From NCBI GenBank assembly GCA_024663395.1, contig JANFAH010000015.1:682001-746000 (forward strand): 64,000 nt of DNA. The letters are read 5' to 3'. The notes below the pieces were generated by a model. The model did not search any database. It was not told the origin of the DNA and saw only the letters and a list, made by a program, of their open reading frames with translations. Shown in pieces: positions 1-11,441 of this stretch. This stretch comes from Pisolithus tinctorius. Taxonomy: Eukaryota; Basidiomycota; Agaricomycetes; Boletales; Pisolithaceae. Every line of letters begins with the position of its first letter. The stretch's first letter is position 1. Position numbers and translations under genes: made by a program.

Positions 1-925
1 CAAGGACTGTAGTTCATTAATTCTGAAAGGGCCAATGAATCTCCCTTTGGTTATCTCTTTATTAACAATTTCTTCAAACTTATCTCAGTATGTATCAATG
101 GAAACTTTATTCAGGGGGGACTGGGTATGCAAGATTGGTGGGAAATCTATTAAGAAACTGTTTTGTAAGCCTTCTGGTATTGATGCGAAGCACTGTGGGC
201 AATGCAAGCCTTGAAGGGCTCGCTCCCACATGTCTGCTTTATATGGGGTGTGGGGATGGAGCTGTCTGAGCTCGAGGGCATCTGCTAGTGCTGAGTTGTG
301 AGTCCACAGCCAGAGCAGAGGTGCATGGAGTTGTGGTGCTCCAAGCAGCCTTCCTTGCATTGCCATCTTGGGCAGAGACAGAGGCCTTTCCTGGAGTAGA
401 GGACCCTATGTACACACTCTGAGAATGTATCATATTTGTTGTCCCATGTGCAGGGGGCTCAGAATTTGATGACTGGGATGTTGTGGCATTCTCTGCTGAG
501 GCAGACCATACAGACTGGTAGGGGACCTGAATCTGGCTGGCTTGTTGAGGCCCAAAAGGGTCTGTACCTCTTGTTGAAGTCACCTGGAGTGCTGGTGGGG
601 GATTGTTGGCATTTGGTCTGGGGGTATGCCCTGGAGGCAGTTTGGTTGTTGAGTCTGGCATTGTATCTGCCTGCAATCTGTAGGGAAGAAAAGAGGGGGG
701 GAGGGCATGTAGCTGTTTTGCCCAGTATGCGATTGTATGGGCATGTAGCCATTGGAATTTGATGTGTAATTGAAGGGTGGGAAGGTGTGTAGCCTGAAAG
801 AAATCTGATGTGTAATTGGGTGGGGTGGGGTGCGAGACATGCATTGGCCATGTTCAGTGTCACAGCCTGGGGCCAATGCTGTGGGAGGGGAGGGGAGAGG
901 CATGCAGCCAATGAGGGAAGTAGAG
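1..925. other. CpG-poor DNA without a recognisable gene
   Basis: Several short open frames exist on both strands but none shows a family signature. G-rich runs on the plus strand lie around 690-960. A few CG dinucleotides survive in the first 300 bases. Probably old transposon sequence continuous with the next remnant. Confidence 0.4.
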
Positions 926-1920
926 TTAGAGGGGAGATGAAAGGAGGGAGGGAGGGGGAGTGAGGGGAAGAAGTGAGCAATTGTTAGTGGTGTTGCTCTT
1001 TGCACTATTGTAAAAATGAGGGGGAGGACTGACCTGTTTTAGGGACTCCAGTTCCACAACCTGTGCTGAGTGTACTAGCTTGTCTCTAATCCACACTAGG
1101 AGAACATTGTTGATGTGCACAATATTGAAGGACTGTTCAGTGTCTAGCATGTCATGCCATCTTCTGCATACTCTGGCTTGGTAGACAAGCAAGGCTCTCT
1201 TGCTGATCTCACAATGTCCATGTCTCCAGGGGTGGTTTTCAAGTGCCAGCCAGAATTTGACATGGTTGCTGATGTTATCAGCCTCCCAGTTGTTCTCTTT
1301 CATAGCATTGGCTAGCCCATGGGCAGCCTCTGAGAATTCTTCCCAGGTGAGGTCTTCATCTCTGGTGATGGTGCCCTTTGCCCAGGCTAATGCTAGGGGT
1401 ACAAAGGAGTGTAGGCCATCTCCTGTTTGGAGGAGGGTCAAGGCATCATTGTCTTTGAGCAGACAGCAAGCTCTGCATCATGAAGCCCTTTGTTTGTGAA
1501 GTAGTAGAGTTCAACAAAATCTGCCTTGTGGAGTCTGTGAGCTGTGATCTGGGAAGAGATGGTGATGGGATCTGTGGGGACTATGGCCTCCTGAGGGACT
1601 GTGGCATATTTGTGACAGTACTTCTTCTTCTCTTCTTGCAGTGCTTGCTCTCATTCTCTCTTGCACTTGGTCTGCTGCATCTCTTGCTCTTCTTCTTCAA
1701 GCCTCTCCTTTTCTGTGGCTTCTTGTTGTTCTTGGAGGACTTGATGATCCCATTCCTCTTTTTCCAAGTCATTGTTTAGTGCCCAGTAGAGGGCTAGCTG
1801 TGCTGCTGCTGCATCATGGTTGACATCATCATTTACAAGGCATTCTTGGGCTTGATGATATTTTTCAGAGGTGAAATCTGGTTGGACTGCTAAATGAGGG
1901 TTATTAGTTAGTTTGGGCAT
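926..1920 (-). pseudogene. remnant of a repeat-associated fungal protein
   Basis: Two minus-strand open stretches (about 1,920-1,651 and 1,441-926) read as one broken protein. The first begins at an ATG at 1,920 and ends in a Glu/Gln/Lys-rich coiled-coil-like part. The second contains a motif like TWEEFSEAAHGLANAM followed by a Trp-rich stretch. I recall similar sequences as high-copy hypothetical proteins in mushroom genomes, probably transposon-borne, but cannot confirm this here. Frame breaks separate the pieces and CpG is almost absent. I assign no function. It could be the gag-like part of a retroelement. Confidence 0.4.
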
Positions 1921-2223
1921 AATGAAGAAATGAGAGACTAGTGTGTGGCTCAGCTGAGCCTTGAGGCACAAGTGGGAGTGCAAAGAAGAGAAGTGGCAAG
2001 CTAACTGCATTCCCATGCATAGACTATATTCTCCATATGCTACATGCCTTTGCTACTGAGAATTGCCACTAATGGTGTTGTAGAGCACCACCACTATAAT
2101 GTACATGAGGCTATCATGGAGAGCTGTGAGAATGACAACCATTGCTGGCACACTGTCACTCACTCTGTCTTTTGGGCCAAGTAGGTCACAATCCTAAAGT
2201 CCACAGGTCTGTCCCCATACTTC

Positions 2224-2820
2224 ATGGTACATGGTGTTGAGCCACTGTTTCTGTTTGACCTTGCTGAGGCCACCTTCCTCTTACCCCTATCTCATGATGT
2301 GTCACTGATGACCACCACAGAACTGATCACATGGTGTGTGTGCCAGTTGCAGAAGCATCAGGAAGACCTAGACCAGGTCCATGACAACATCCTATGTGTG
2401 TGCTTCCAGTTGGCCCAACAGTTTGAAGCTGCTTTCCAGCATCACATTACAGATTATAACCTCACACCTGGTGCCCTTGTGCTAGTCCACAAATTGTGTG
2501 TCAAGAAAGAACTGAACCAGAAGATGAAGCCATGGTACACTGGCCCTATGGTCATCCTTCATTGGACCACTGGGGGTTCATATCTGCTGGCCAAGTTGGA
2601 TGGTTCCATCTCCAAGCTATGCTTTGCTGCTTTCCACCTGCTCCCCTACCACCCATGATCTCAAACCTGTGCAACTGTTACTTGCATTACTGGCTTAGAT
2701 GATGAGGCACTGGACCATCTCCTTGAGGAAGCTGAGGATGACCCCACAGATGATGAATCCAGGGCTTTTGCCTTGGACAGCTGACTATCTACCTTCCTCA
2801 GCTCCCACAGCTTGTCCATT
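2224..2820 (+). pseudogene. Ty3/gypsy integrase C-terminal remnant
   Basis: The 144-residue open frame matches the C-terminal end of gypsy Pol. A coiled part rich in Gln (KHQEDLDQVHDN) is followed by a small SH3-like integrase tail with LVLVHKLCVKKELNQKMKPW, then GPMVILHWTTGGSY and a KLDGSISKL motif. The catalytic integrase core, RNase H and RT are missing upstream. After the stop, a frame with DHLLEEAEDDPTDDE looks like the usual acidic tail. It abuts the opposite-strand pogo remnant at about 2,840, so one element interrupted or replaced part of the other. No function is expected. Confidence 0.65.
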
Positions 2821-2841
2821 GTGCCCACCTCATCCCTTCCT

Positions 2842-3640
2842 CTACCTCTTTAAGAGATCTGTTGTCATCCATGCCATTTTATTATAACAATAGCAAAATC
2901 CATGTTCTTCTGGCCCTTGTTTCTTGAAGCAGTGAGGCTTCTTTGCTCTGCCAATAAAGAATGGTTCAAGTTCCTCACTACCATTGGCATTGCATGCAAA
3001 ACCAATAGCAATATGAAACTTATCCTTTTTCTTTCCACTCATCTGTTTCATTGCAAGACTGCAGTCTGGGGGTGCACTAAGAATGGAAATTAGATAAGGA
3101 TAACCAGGTGATAAGGATGCTTACTCTGGGAATAGTGCTGTCCTGTCAAATTCCAATGATCTCTTGGGGCATATTGAGCAAGAATTTTCTTACAGTGTTC
3201 TTGTTCCACATTGACAGCTGCTGTGTCTACTGAACCTGCTTCACCATGTAGACATTGCTCCCATTTCCAGCAAGTCCTTCATTCTGCAGAATTTGTGATT
3301 CTTCCTCAAACCTCTTGCACTTCTCCTGTAGCATTTGGCCTCTTATAGGCTCATGTAAACCTTCCATATGTCCTGCACAAATAATCAGGACATGTTCAAC
3401 TTGTGGGGATTTCACAATCTGAGGCCACTTTGATGGAGCACTGTGGGATTGTCATTGACACAAGCTTCTATTTTCAGATGCTCCCACAATTTTTGAGACA
3501 AGGTTGACTGGTCAAAGAGAAGTGCACCAGTCTTTAGTGAGCAGAAGTGCTGAACAACATTGGCTTGAGTTGTGGGAGGATGGCTATCAATGAAGCTATA
3601 GACCTGCATCAATCTGAAAGTATGAGGTTCTGTCAAGTTA
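2842..3640 (-). pseudogene. pogo/Fot1-like DDE transposase remnant
   Basis: Reading from 3,640 downward, the pieces follow the order of fungal pogo transposases. First comes an HTH-like part (FIDSHPPTTQANVVQHF), then a CENP-B/Tc5-type HTH (KSPQVEHVLIICAGHMEG, QEKCKRFEEE). Last is the start of a DDE domain (SGKKKDKFHIAIGFACNANG, FFIGRAKKP, KKQGPEEHGF, KMAWMTTDLL). Several stops and frameshifts lie between them. The DDE domain is cut at 2,842, before most catalytic acidic residues, exactly where the opposite-strand gypsy remnant ends. CpG is nearly absent, so this is an old inactivated copy. Confidence 0.7.
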
Positions 3641-4225
3641 CAGATGAAGTTTGAGCTGAAGTGTGAGGAGCATCTTTAGTTTTCTGCCATTTTTCAGGCT
3701 TAGGGACATCTGCAGGGGCACCTTGAGGTTTATGTTTTAGAGAGAGAAGCATTGCAAAAAAATGATATGATGGACCAGCAGCTAGTATGTACATCATATT
3801 CTCATTATATAGCAGTTCAAATGATAGGGTTGTCAGACAATGTAGCAATGCACCCAGCTGATCCTCATTGACCATTCTACATACCTGATAATGCATAATA
3901 TTCATAAAAACCCAATGCATTGTTACTTTGCATAAAGCTTATGTATTTCAGCAAGCCTGACTATGGATCTGGCAAATATTGATGCAATACTGAATTCATG
4001 CACCAGTACCATATGTACTATGACCTCTTTGACTGTGTAGTCATATAGCATTGGTGAAACCTGTTGGAGATATATTCTCCCCTGTCTTTTCACTAGAACA
4101 GGGCTGTCACCACCAGCAGGCACCTTGTTTACCACACCCAAGCATGCTACAGCTGTGAGGTGGCTGGTGGGATTTTCTGTGTGGACTTGTTGTTGAGGCA
4201 TATGTGTGGATGTCAAAAAAAACAT
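3641..4225 (-). other. unrecognised minus-strand open frames
   Basis: Two adjoining frames (4,225-3,923 and 3,920-3,633) could be pieces of one protein, being on the same strand and 2 bases apart. I recognise no domain. They sit between a pogo remnant and a gypsy gag remnant in CpG-poor DNA, so a transposon accessory protein or chance frames are equally possible. Confidence 0.2.
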
Positions 4226-4559
4226 CTCAATTTTTGGGGTGCAGTGACCTTGTAAACAAGGTGATTACCTTTGGTGCATTGTTTGGCTGCTTACATAAAG
4301 TGCTTAGAGTGCACCTGGTACACAGTTGTTACACTGTTCCCTCACTAGCTTGGTCACTACTGAGGCCGCCTACAGTGCCCTTTTCAATAGGTTATGAGCC
4401 CTGCCTAGTGCAGGAATTTTTCTTGTAAGCTGAATGCAGCATACACAAGTCCAACAAGGACTTTCCTTTGAAGTGACCAGACACTCTATATCCTCACAGC
4501 TATTGGATAAAGTATAGATGACCTACCCAGGCTCACAGATGACAGGCATAACTAGGCAA

Positions 4560-5390
4560 CTCATGGCAGTTGTGTCCTACATGACAGAGAAAGAATGGGA
4601 CATCACTCTGAAGCGAGGGGAACCACTAAGGAGATTGCCTCAACAAACCTTTGTTGTATAATGGGAGCCACAATGACTTTACCACCTGGTTGAGCTTGGT
4701 CAAGCTCTATTTCACTACAAATGTGCATGTCTATTATGAAGACTACCACAAAATCATGTTTGCTCTCTCCTATGTGGGCAGTGGCTCAGCCCACACATTC
4801 ACTGAGGCCTACATTAACAAAAACATAACTTTGCTAGGAGACTTATGTATGCATCTATGATGGTTGGGATGCATTCATAGAAAAACTCAAGACCACATTC
4901 CAGGTTGGAAATGTCAAGACAATGGCCCTGATCTACCTCTCTGCTAGTAAACAGGGAAACCACCTCCTAGACAAATACATAACCAAATTCTGAAACTGTA
5001 TCAACAATGCTTGGATCAGTACTGGGGATGCCACTACTGCTGTTTTTTTCAGACAAGGACTCAATGAAGATATCAATAAATGGATCCTCATGGCTGGAGC
5101 CAAGCCAGAGGCTGTTGAAGAATAGATTGGCTGTGCCACTAATGCTCACACTGCAATGACTACCCTTAACATTTTTACAAGGCAGCTCCCCAGGACTGTG
5201 CCTACCTTTGGAAGACTGAGTCTTCTTCTGGGTCAACAGCTTCTTGTGATCTGTATGCAATGGATGTTGATCAGAAGGCCAAAGTCTGATCATAGGGTGA
5301 AATTTTTTCCTGTTTTGATTGTGGTAAAGTTGGTGTTGTAAAGGCTAAATGCCCCACTGGCACAACCAAACTAGGATCCTAAGTTGCACA
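4560..5390 (+). pseudogene. Ty3/gypsy gag remnant
   Basis: The sequence encodes a broken retrotransposon capsid. One part reads YNGSHNDFTTWLSLVKLYF and KIMFALSYVGSG, the usual gag opening. A later part reads IEKLKTTFQVGN, then FFRQGLNEDINKWIL and MAGAKPEAVEE. Stops occur between these pieces. No protease or RT follows; about 350 bases further on is a polypurine run followed by TGTCACAACC, which looks like a polypurine tract and LTR start. Probably an internally deleted gypsy copy. Confidence 0.6.
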
Positions 5391-6147
5391 AACATTGGGA
5401 CAGTTTTTTGAGCCACTGTAAGATACCTCTTCTTTCCAACTCTGCCCTCTTCCACATTGTTCTCAAGTCCATAAGGATGGCTAGTTCATGAGAGTGACCA
5501 AGGGTGGGCTGAGGGGTTTGGCTCTGGGGCTGGTTGGACATGATGATGGGGGCTGTGAGGGGGTTCAGTTCCTGCATATTTTCTTTTAAGTGACCCTTCA
5601 AACTCCATCAGAGCTCCACTACAGCTAAACTTATCATCCTCAAGGCATCAAAACTAATTTTAAATAACAAATCTATGTTGATTTCATTCTGTAAATGTGG
5701 CTTTCAAGTGTTCAGGCCCTAAGGGGGGGCACTGTCACAACCATGCACTTGTGCTATATGTACCATCACTCTGCCCACCACTCTGGAACCTATTTCATTC
5801 ACTCCATGCTTACTCTGCTCATCCTCTGGCTTTGTAGCACTCCTCCACTCCACATTGTGAGGAATCTGCATTCCCCAAGCATGTAAGCCCTTATGTAGCA
5901 ACATTGATGTGTGTTAAAGCATCTATGGCAAACATAGTTGTTCCTGGTGCAATCTGTTGCATAGAATGTTGATGAGTGGGTCTCCAAACACTTGACAACT
6001 TCAAAAGCTACAACACTACTACATATATGAATATCTTATAGTGACTTACATACATATGCATGTTGAGTTCAGGGCACTCCATGGTGGCAGCTTGGAGCTG
6101 TGTTGGCTGAGATGAGGCAAGCAATGAGCAAGATCCTAACAAGTGCA
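5391..6147. other. CpG-poor spacer with possible LTR start
   Basis: At 5,721-5,733 a purine run (aagggggggcac) is followed by tgtcacaacc, the layout of a polypurine tract plus 3' LTR. I could not find a matching LTR end or partner. The rest up to the duplicated block holds nothing recognisable. Confidence 0.3.
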
Positions 6148-6468
6148 AATGTACACTTCAAAAAGCTTACATAACCTGTATATAAGCATAGTTATGACTA
6201 TGGATACTCTGCAAACATCTTTCTGTAACTCATGACTTCCACAGTTGCAAACCATATTTTTACATCACATGAATGTACATGTACAAGTAAACAAAAGTGT
6301 CCCAAACCTCAACCATGAACTGGCATTTCTCCATAACAAGCACTACCATCACACTGATGCTAGCCATGCTGCAGTGGACATGGAATATTGAGCATGCCAC
6401 ACAAAATAACAATAAGCAATAATCTCACCCTGATGTTCCATTCTTAATGTTCTGACCATACTCAGACT

Positions 6469-9400
6469 TCATTGGCCTTCTGGCTCCATCAACAATTTGT
6501 TTGCTGAAAACATGAGAATAATAGTTCCATAAATATTGAAAATATCAACTTACACATACGATACTTGATGATAATGTTGATGATAGCTTCACATAAACCA
6601 TCCATATCACCACTATGGTCTTGAAGAGCTGCCTTGACAGCTTTGGTAATAGCCACCTGCATATTAGAGCTCTTGTATTCCTTCACAGCCAATGGCAAAG
6701 CCTCTTTCCAAAGATGGTTCCCTTGCTGCATTGAAAAGTAAGAATGCTCAGCAACAAGCAAATATCCTAGAAGGGTGAGTGTGCACTGAGTATGTATTGT
6801 GTGGGCAATGGGAAACACTCACCAACAGCTTCTTCAACCATTGATTGGAGAGTTGGGAACTTCCCCAACAAAGTAACATCTTGGGACAGAGGTGGTATAT
6901 GGATGGTGGTATTGGCTTCAAATTTCAACTGTGACATTACATGTTGGCCAGGGAGAAAGAGAGATAGCAACCCAACACTTACAAGCTAAAAATTGCAATG
7001 CCACATGTGTGACAGATATAGTCACAGCATGGGTGAACAGGAAATGAAGCCAGGCTGCTCACCTCCTGCCAAAGAAGAGGTCATACCAAGGGCATCACCA
7101 GACATTCATAATCAGTCTATGCACTCAACCAACCATGTAATCACTCACATTCTGCCATATAAAGTGGTTTGGGGAAAGCATAAAATCAGCAAACACCAGG
7201 TGCCACATGGCAGAACCACCTACCAGCTACCAGTCAAGTAGAACCCAAAGGATGTAAGTGAAGTGAATCAAGAAAAACATTACATTACATGAGATTCACA
7301 CACATTCTGCATACCATCAATGTGAAAAGTGCATGGAATGCCAGTGAGCAAATATGTGGCTGAACATGACATGAAATCACTCACTTCCTGTCTCACCACC
7401 AACATCAAGTACAATTGAGGCCATTGAGCAGAGGTCCAGCCAAGCATGCCATGAAATCACCCACCCCCTGTCATGCCACCAACATCAAGAATACAAGTGA
7501 GGTCACTGAGCAAAAATCCAGCTGAACATGCCATGAAATTATTCACATTCTGTCATGCCACAAACATCAGGAGTGCAAGTGAGGCCATTGAACAGAGGGC
7601 CTGCTGAACATGCCATGAAATCACTCACTTTCTGTCATGCCACCAACATCAAGAGTGCAAGTGAGGCCATTGAGCAGAGATCCAGCTGAACATGCCCCAA
7701 GATCACTCACCCACTGTCATGCCACCAACATCAGAAGTGTAGTGAGGCCATTGAGCAGAGATCCAGCTGAACATGCCATGAAATCACTCACTTCCTGTCA
7801 TACCACCCACATCAAGAGAGCAGTGAGGCCACTGAACAGAGATCCAGCTGAACATGCCATGAAATCACCCACTTGCTGTCATGCCACCAACATCAAGAGT
7901 GCAAGTGAGGCCATTGAACAGAGATCCAGCTGAACATGACATGAAATTGCTCACAAACTGTCATGCCACCAACATTGAGGGTGCAGTGAGGCCATTGAGC
8001 AGAAATCCAGCTGAACATGCCATGAAATCACTCACAACCTGTCATGCACCAACATCAAAAGTGCAAGTAAGGCCATTGAGCAGAGATCCAGCTCAACATT
8101 CCATGAAATCACTCACCCTCTGCCATGGAACCAACATCAAGAGTGCAAGTGAGATCATTGAACAGAGATCCTGCTGAACATGTCATGAAATCACTCACCC
8201 CCTGTCATGTACCCAACATCAAGAGTGCAAGTGAGGCCATTGAGCAGAAATCCAGCTGAACATGCCACAAAGTCACTCACAGCCTGTTATGCCACCAACA
8301 TCAAGAGTGCAAGGAAGGCCATTGAGCAGAGATCCTGCTGAACATGTCATGAAATCACTCACCCCCTGTCATGTACCCAACATCAAGAGTGCAAGTGAGG
8401 CCATTGAGCAGAAATCCAGCTGAACATGCCACAAAGTCACTCACAGCCTGTTATGCCACCAACATCAAGAGTGCAAGGAAGGCCATTGAGCAGAGATCCT
8501 GCTGAACATGTCATGAAATCACTCACCCCCTGTCATGTACCCAACATCAAGAGTGCAAGTGAGGCCATTGAGCAGAAATCCAGCTGAACATGCCACAAAG
8601 TCACTCACAGCCTGTTATGCCACCAACATCAAGAGTGCAAGGAAGGCCATTGAGCAGAGATCCTGCTGAACATGGCATGAAATCACTCACCCCCTGTCAT
8701 GTACCCAACATCAAGAGTGCAAGTGAGGCCATTGCACAGAAATCCAGCTGAACATGCCATGAAGTCACTCACATCCTGTTATGCCACCAACATCAAGAGT
8801 GCAAGGAAGGCCATTAAGCAGAGATCCTGCTGAACATACCATGAAATCACTCACCCACTATCATGCCACCAACATCAAAAGTGCAGTGAGGCCATTGAGC
8901 AGAGATCCAGCTGAACATGCCACAAAATCACTCACATACTGTCATGCCACCAACATCAAGAGTGCAATTGAGGCCATTGAGCAGAGATCCAGCTGAACAT
9001 TCCATGGAATCACTCACCCGCTGTCATGCCACCAACATCAAAAGTGCAGTGATGCCATTGAGCAGAGATCCAGCTGAACATGCCATGAAATCACTCACAT
9101 ACTGTCATGCCACCAACATCAAGAGTGCAATTGAGGCCATTGAGCAGAGATCCAGCTGAACATGCCATGGAATCACTCACTGGCTGATATGCCACCAACA
9201 TCAAGAGTGCAAGTGAGGCCATTGAGCAGAGATCCAGCTGAACATGCCATGAACACTCACCCACTGTCACACCACCAACATCAAGAGTGCAAGTGAGGCC
9301 ATTGAGCAAAAATCCAGCTGAACATTCCATGAAATCACTCAGAGTGCAAGTGAGGCCATTGAACAGAGATCCTGCTGAACATGCCATGAAATCACTCACA

Positions 9401-11441
9401 TCCTGCCATGCCACCAACATCAAGAGTGCAATTGAGACCATTGAGCAGAGATCCAACTGAACATGCCATGAAATCACTCACCCCCTGCCATGCCACAATC
9501 ATCAAGGGTACAAGTGAGGCCATTGAGCAGAGATCTAGCTGAACATGCCATGAAATCACTCACTTCCTGTCATGCCACCAATATCAAGATGCAATAAGGC
9601 CATTGAACAGAGATCCAGCTGAAAATGCCATGAAATCACCCACTTGCTGTCATGCCACCAACATCAAGAGTGCAAGTGAGGCCATCAGACAGAGATCCAG
9701 TTGAACATGCCATCACCACTCACCCACTGTCATGCCACCACCATCAAGAGTGCAAGTGAGGCCATTGAACAGAGATCCAGCTGAACACACCATGAAATCA
9801 CTCACATACTATCATGCCACCAACATCAAGAGTGAGCCCACTCAGGAAATTCAGCATGCTATTAATTACCCACCCCCTGTTGATTCATGCCAGTGAATAC
9901 AACATAGGAACATCATTGACTTCATACATTAGCAGAATTTGGCTACTTACCTTACAATTTGGAAACCATTTCAGCAGCTCAAATCCAAGCTCTTTTGGAT
10001 CCACCAGCAATCTTCCCACAAAACCCAACTCCATTCTGGTCCTCAATGTCCTTCAGAAGATCAGTCCCTGTGGCAAAACACACTTGCTTACTTACTTTTG
10101 CACAGCATACTGAACACATAGTGCAATACTTGACTGCTGGGTTGATATAAATAACCTTTGTAAACCTTCCTCATTCAATACATTTGCTGTGCACTGCATC
10201 AAAGCACTGTAGTCTGCACTCTCTTGATGCATCTCTGCCAAAGTTTCTAGTGGCACTATCTCTGAGTGATGAAATACCCACTCTGAAGTGACACATATCC
10301 TTTAGGTGGAAAGTGGCACTTGCCAAGCTCATGTTTTATATGGTTAAGCCACCTTTCCAACAGTTCTCCTTGCCTTTCTGCAGCCCTTTCCTTTGCCTCA
10401 GCTATGGCCACACCTTGATCTAGAAGCCCCCTAAATGCAGGAAGGTACAAGGCATCCACCTTTGTCAACAGCACTATCACAGGAACTGAGCAGATGGTTA
10501 GTCACATGCAATCATAGTTGTAGTGGAAGTGTTTTTACCATGTCCTGTGTCACACTCATTGAAGAATTTCTGCTCAGCTGCAGTTACTGTCCTGTGGTAA
10601 TCTGTCATGGGAATGCAAAACCTATATTCACCTGTTCTCTTAGCCTGTAGTTACTCACAATATATTCCTTACCAGATGGCATGAATTCGTTCCTTCACAC
10701 TCTTTGTGGCTGCACGGTCAACCACAAAGTTCTTCATCTGGTCAAACTGTTTTGTGGCACCTGCTTCAAACCCACAGGAATCATGGAATACAAAGCCTGG
10801 GTTACTCCGAAATATGAGCTCGTTCTCAATATTATGGTATCCACGCTGCGAGCACCCAGCATCAATGTGAATTTCCAGAAGTCAATATAGCATCTTACCG
10901 TCAAAGTGCCTTGAACAACAGCACCCTTGATCTGAAATTGTTAAATAGGTTTCACAGACCCTATAGGACCGTACCTTATTTCCTTTCCCATCGAAGATCT
11001 CTGGCTTTTCGGTAGAGTTGCAGACTCTTTGAAGGACGGTGGTTTTACCAGCATTCGCTCGGCCCATAACCAGAATCCGAAAGCGCTCAATTTTTTTCAT
11101 GTATTCTTGAGCCATCTCAGGATTGAGACGGTAAGGATGTCCAGAAGACGCAATCGCTATGGCTCGGCATTAGGCAATTTGGATTTCATCAAGGGCGACA
11201 GTAATACCTTGGGGAGTCGCTTCACTCTGAGCAGGGACTGGAACCGCCACATCACCAACAATAGCACTAGCTTCTGTGTCCCCATGTCAAGTATCTCATA
11301 TTTCGCAGGCTAGAACAATAATATACCTGCAGCTGTAGCTTCAGTTGCGGCAGGAGCTAAGCCACTCGGACCGCTTTGGCGGGCATGACGAGAATCACTG
11401 CCGAGCGACTTCAACCACTTTTTAATACGACCAGGAGCCAT
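6469..11441 (-). CDS. P-loop GTPase, mushroom-type, copy A, with internal minisatellite
   Basis: Likely a GTP-binding protein of a family common in Agaricomycetes; its role is unknown. The ATG at 11,441 opens a basic leader exon (MAPGRIKKWLKSLG). Splicing leads to the G1 motif GRANAGKTT near 11,060, a G3-like motif in FVFHDSCGFEAG near 10,770 and a G4 motif in VLLTKVDAL near 10,460. A C-terminal part follows down to about 9,830 (ELLKWFPNC, then SGLTLDVGG). A 2.5-kb tandem array follows, then three well-spliced exons on the same strand (about 6,915-6,790, 6,775-6,550 and a last one ending TGA at 6,469) with GKFPTLQSMVEEAV and LLVAEHSYFSMQQG. I infer that these exons are the C-terminal helical part of the same gene. 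Copy B has the same layout. The 5' exons keep CpG while the rest has lost it. The join across the array is inferred, not proven. Confidence 0.6.
7325..9835 (-). repeat. 81-82-bp minisatellite, about 30 units (copy A)
   Basis: Units of about 81-82 bp repeat head to tail, each holding (plus strand) catgaaatcactcac, gtcatgccaccaacatcaag, gtgcaagtgaggcc and gagcagagatccagctgaa. Units differ by 1-2 bp indels, so no reading frame stays open. On the gene strand each unit carries GTGAGTGATTT, a good 5' splice-site sequence, after GATGTTGGTGGCATGACAG. The edge unit at 9,835 overlaps the GTPase exon end encoding LTLDVGG, so the array seems to be an amplified exon-intron junction of that gene. Confidence 0.85.
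8171..8830 (-). repeat. 164-bp higher-order dimer inside the minisatellite
   Basis: The marker ctgctgaacat recurs at 8,171, 8,335, 8,499, 8,663 and 8,827, exactly 164 bp apart. Four successive two-unit blocks between them are nearly the same, including the marker variants TGTACCCAACATC and CCACAAAGTCAC. This is a recent local amplification not seen in copy B. Confidence 0.85.

Noticed and set aside
7637..9159. Repeat-containing proteins on the plus strand (such as VRPLSRDPAEHAMKSLT)
   Set aside because: These frames exist only because 81 is a multiple of three. Units of 82 bp shift the frame repeatedly, and neither copy keeps a frame open through the array.
7325..9835. CRISPR-like array
   Set aside because: The whole 81-82-bp unit repeats; there are no constant repeats separated by unique spacers, and the context is a fungal genome.
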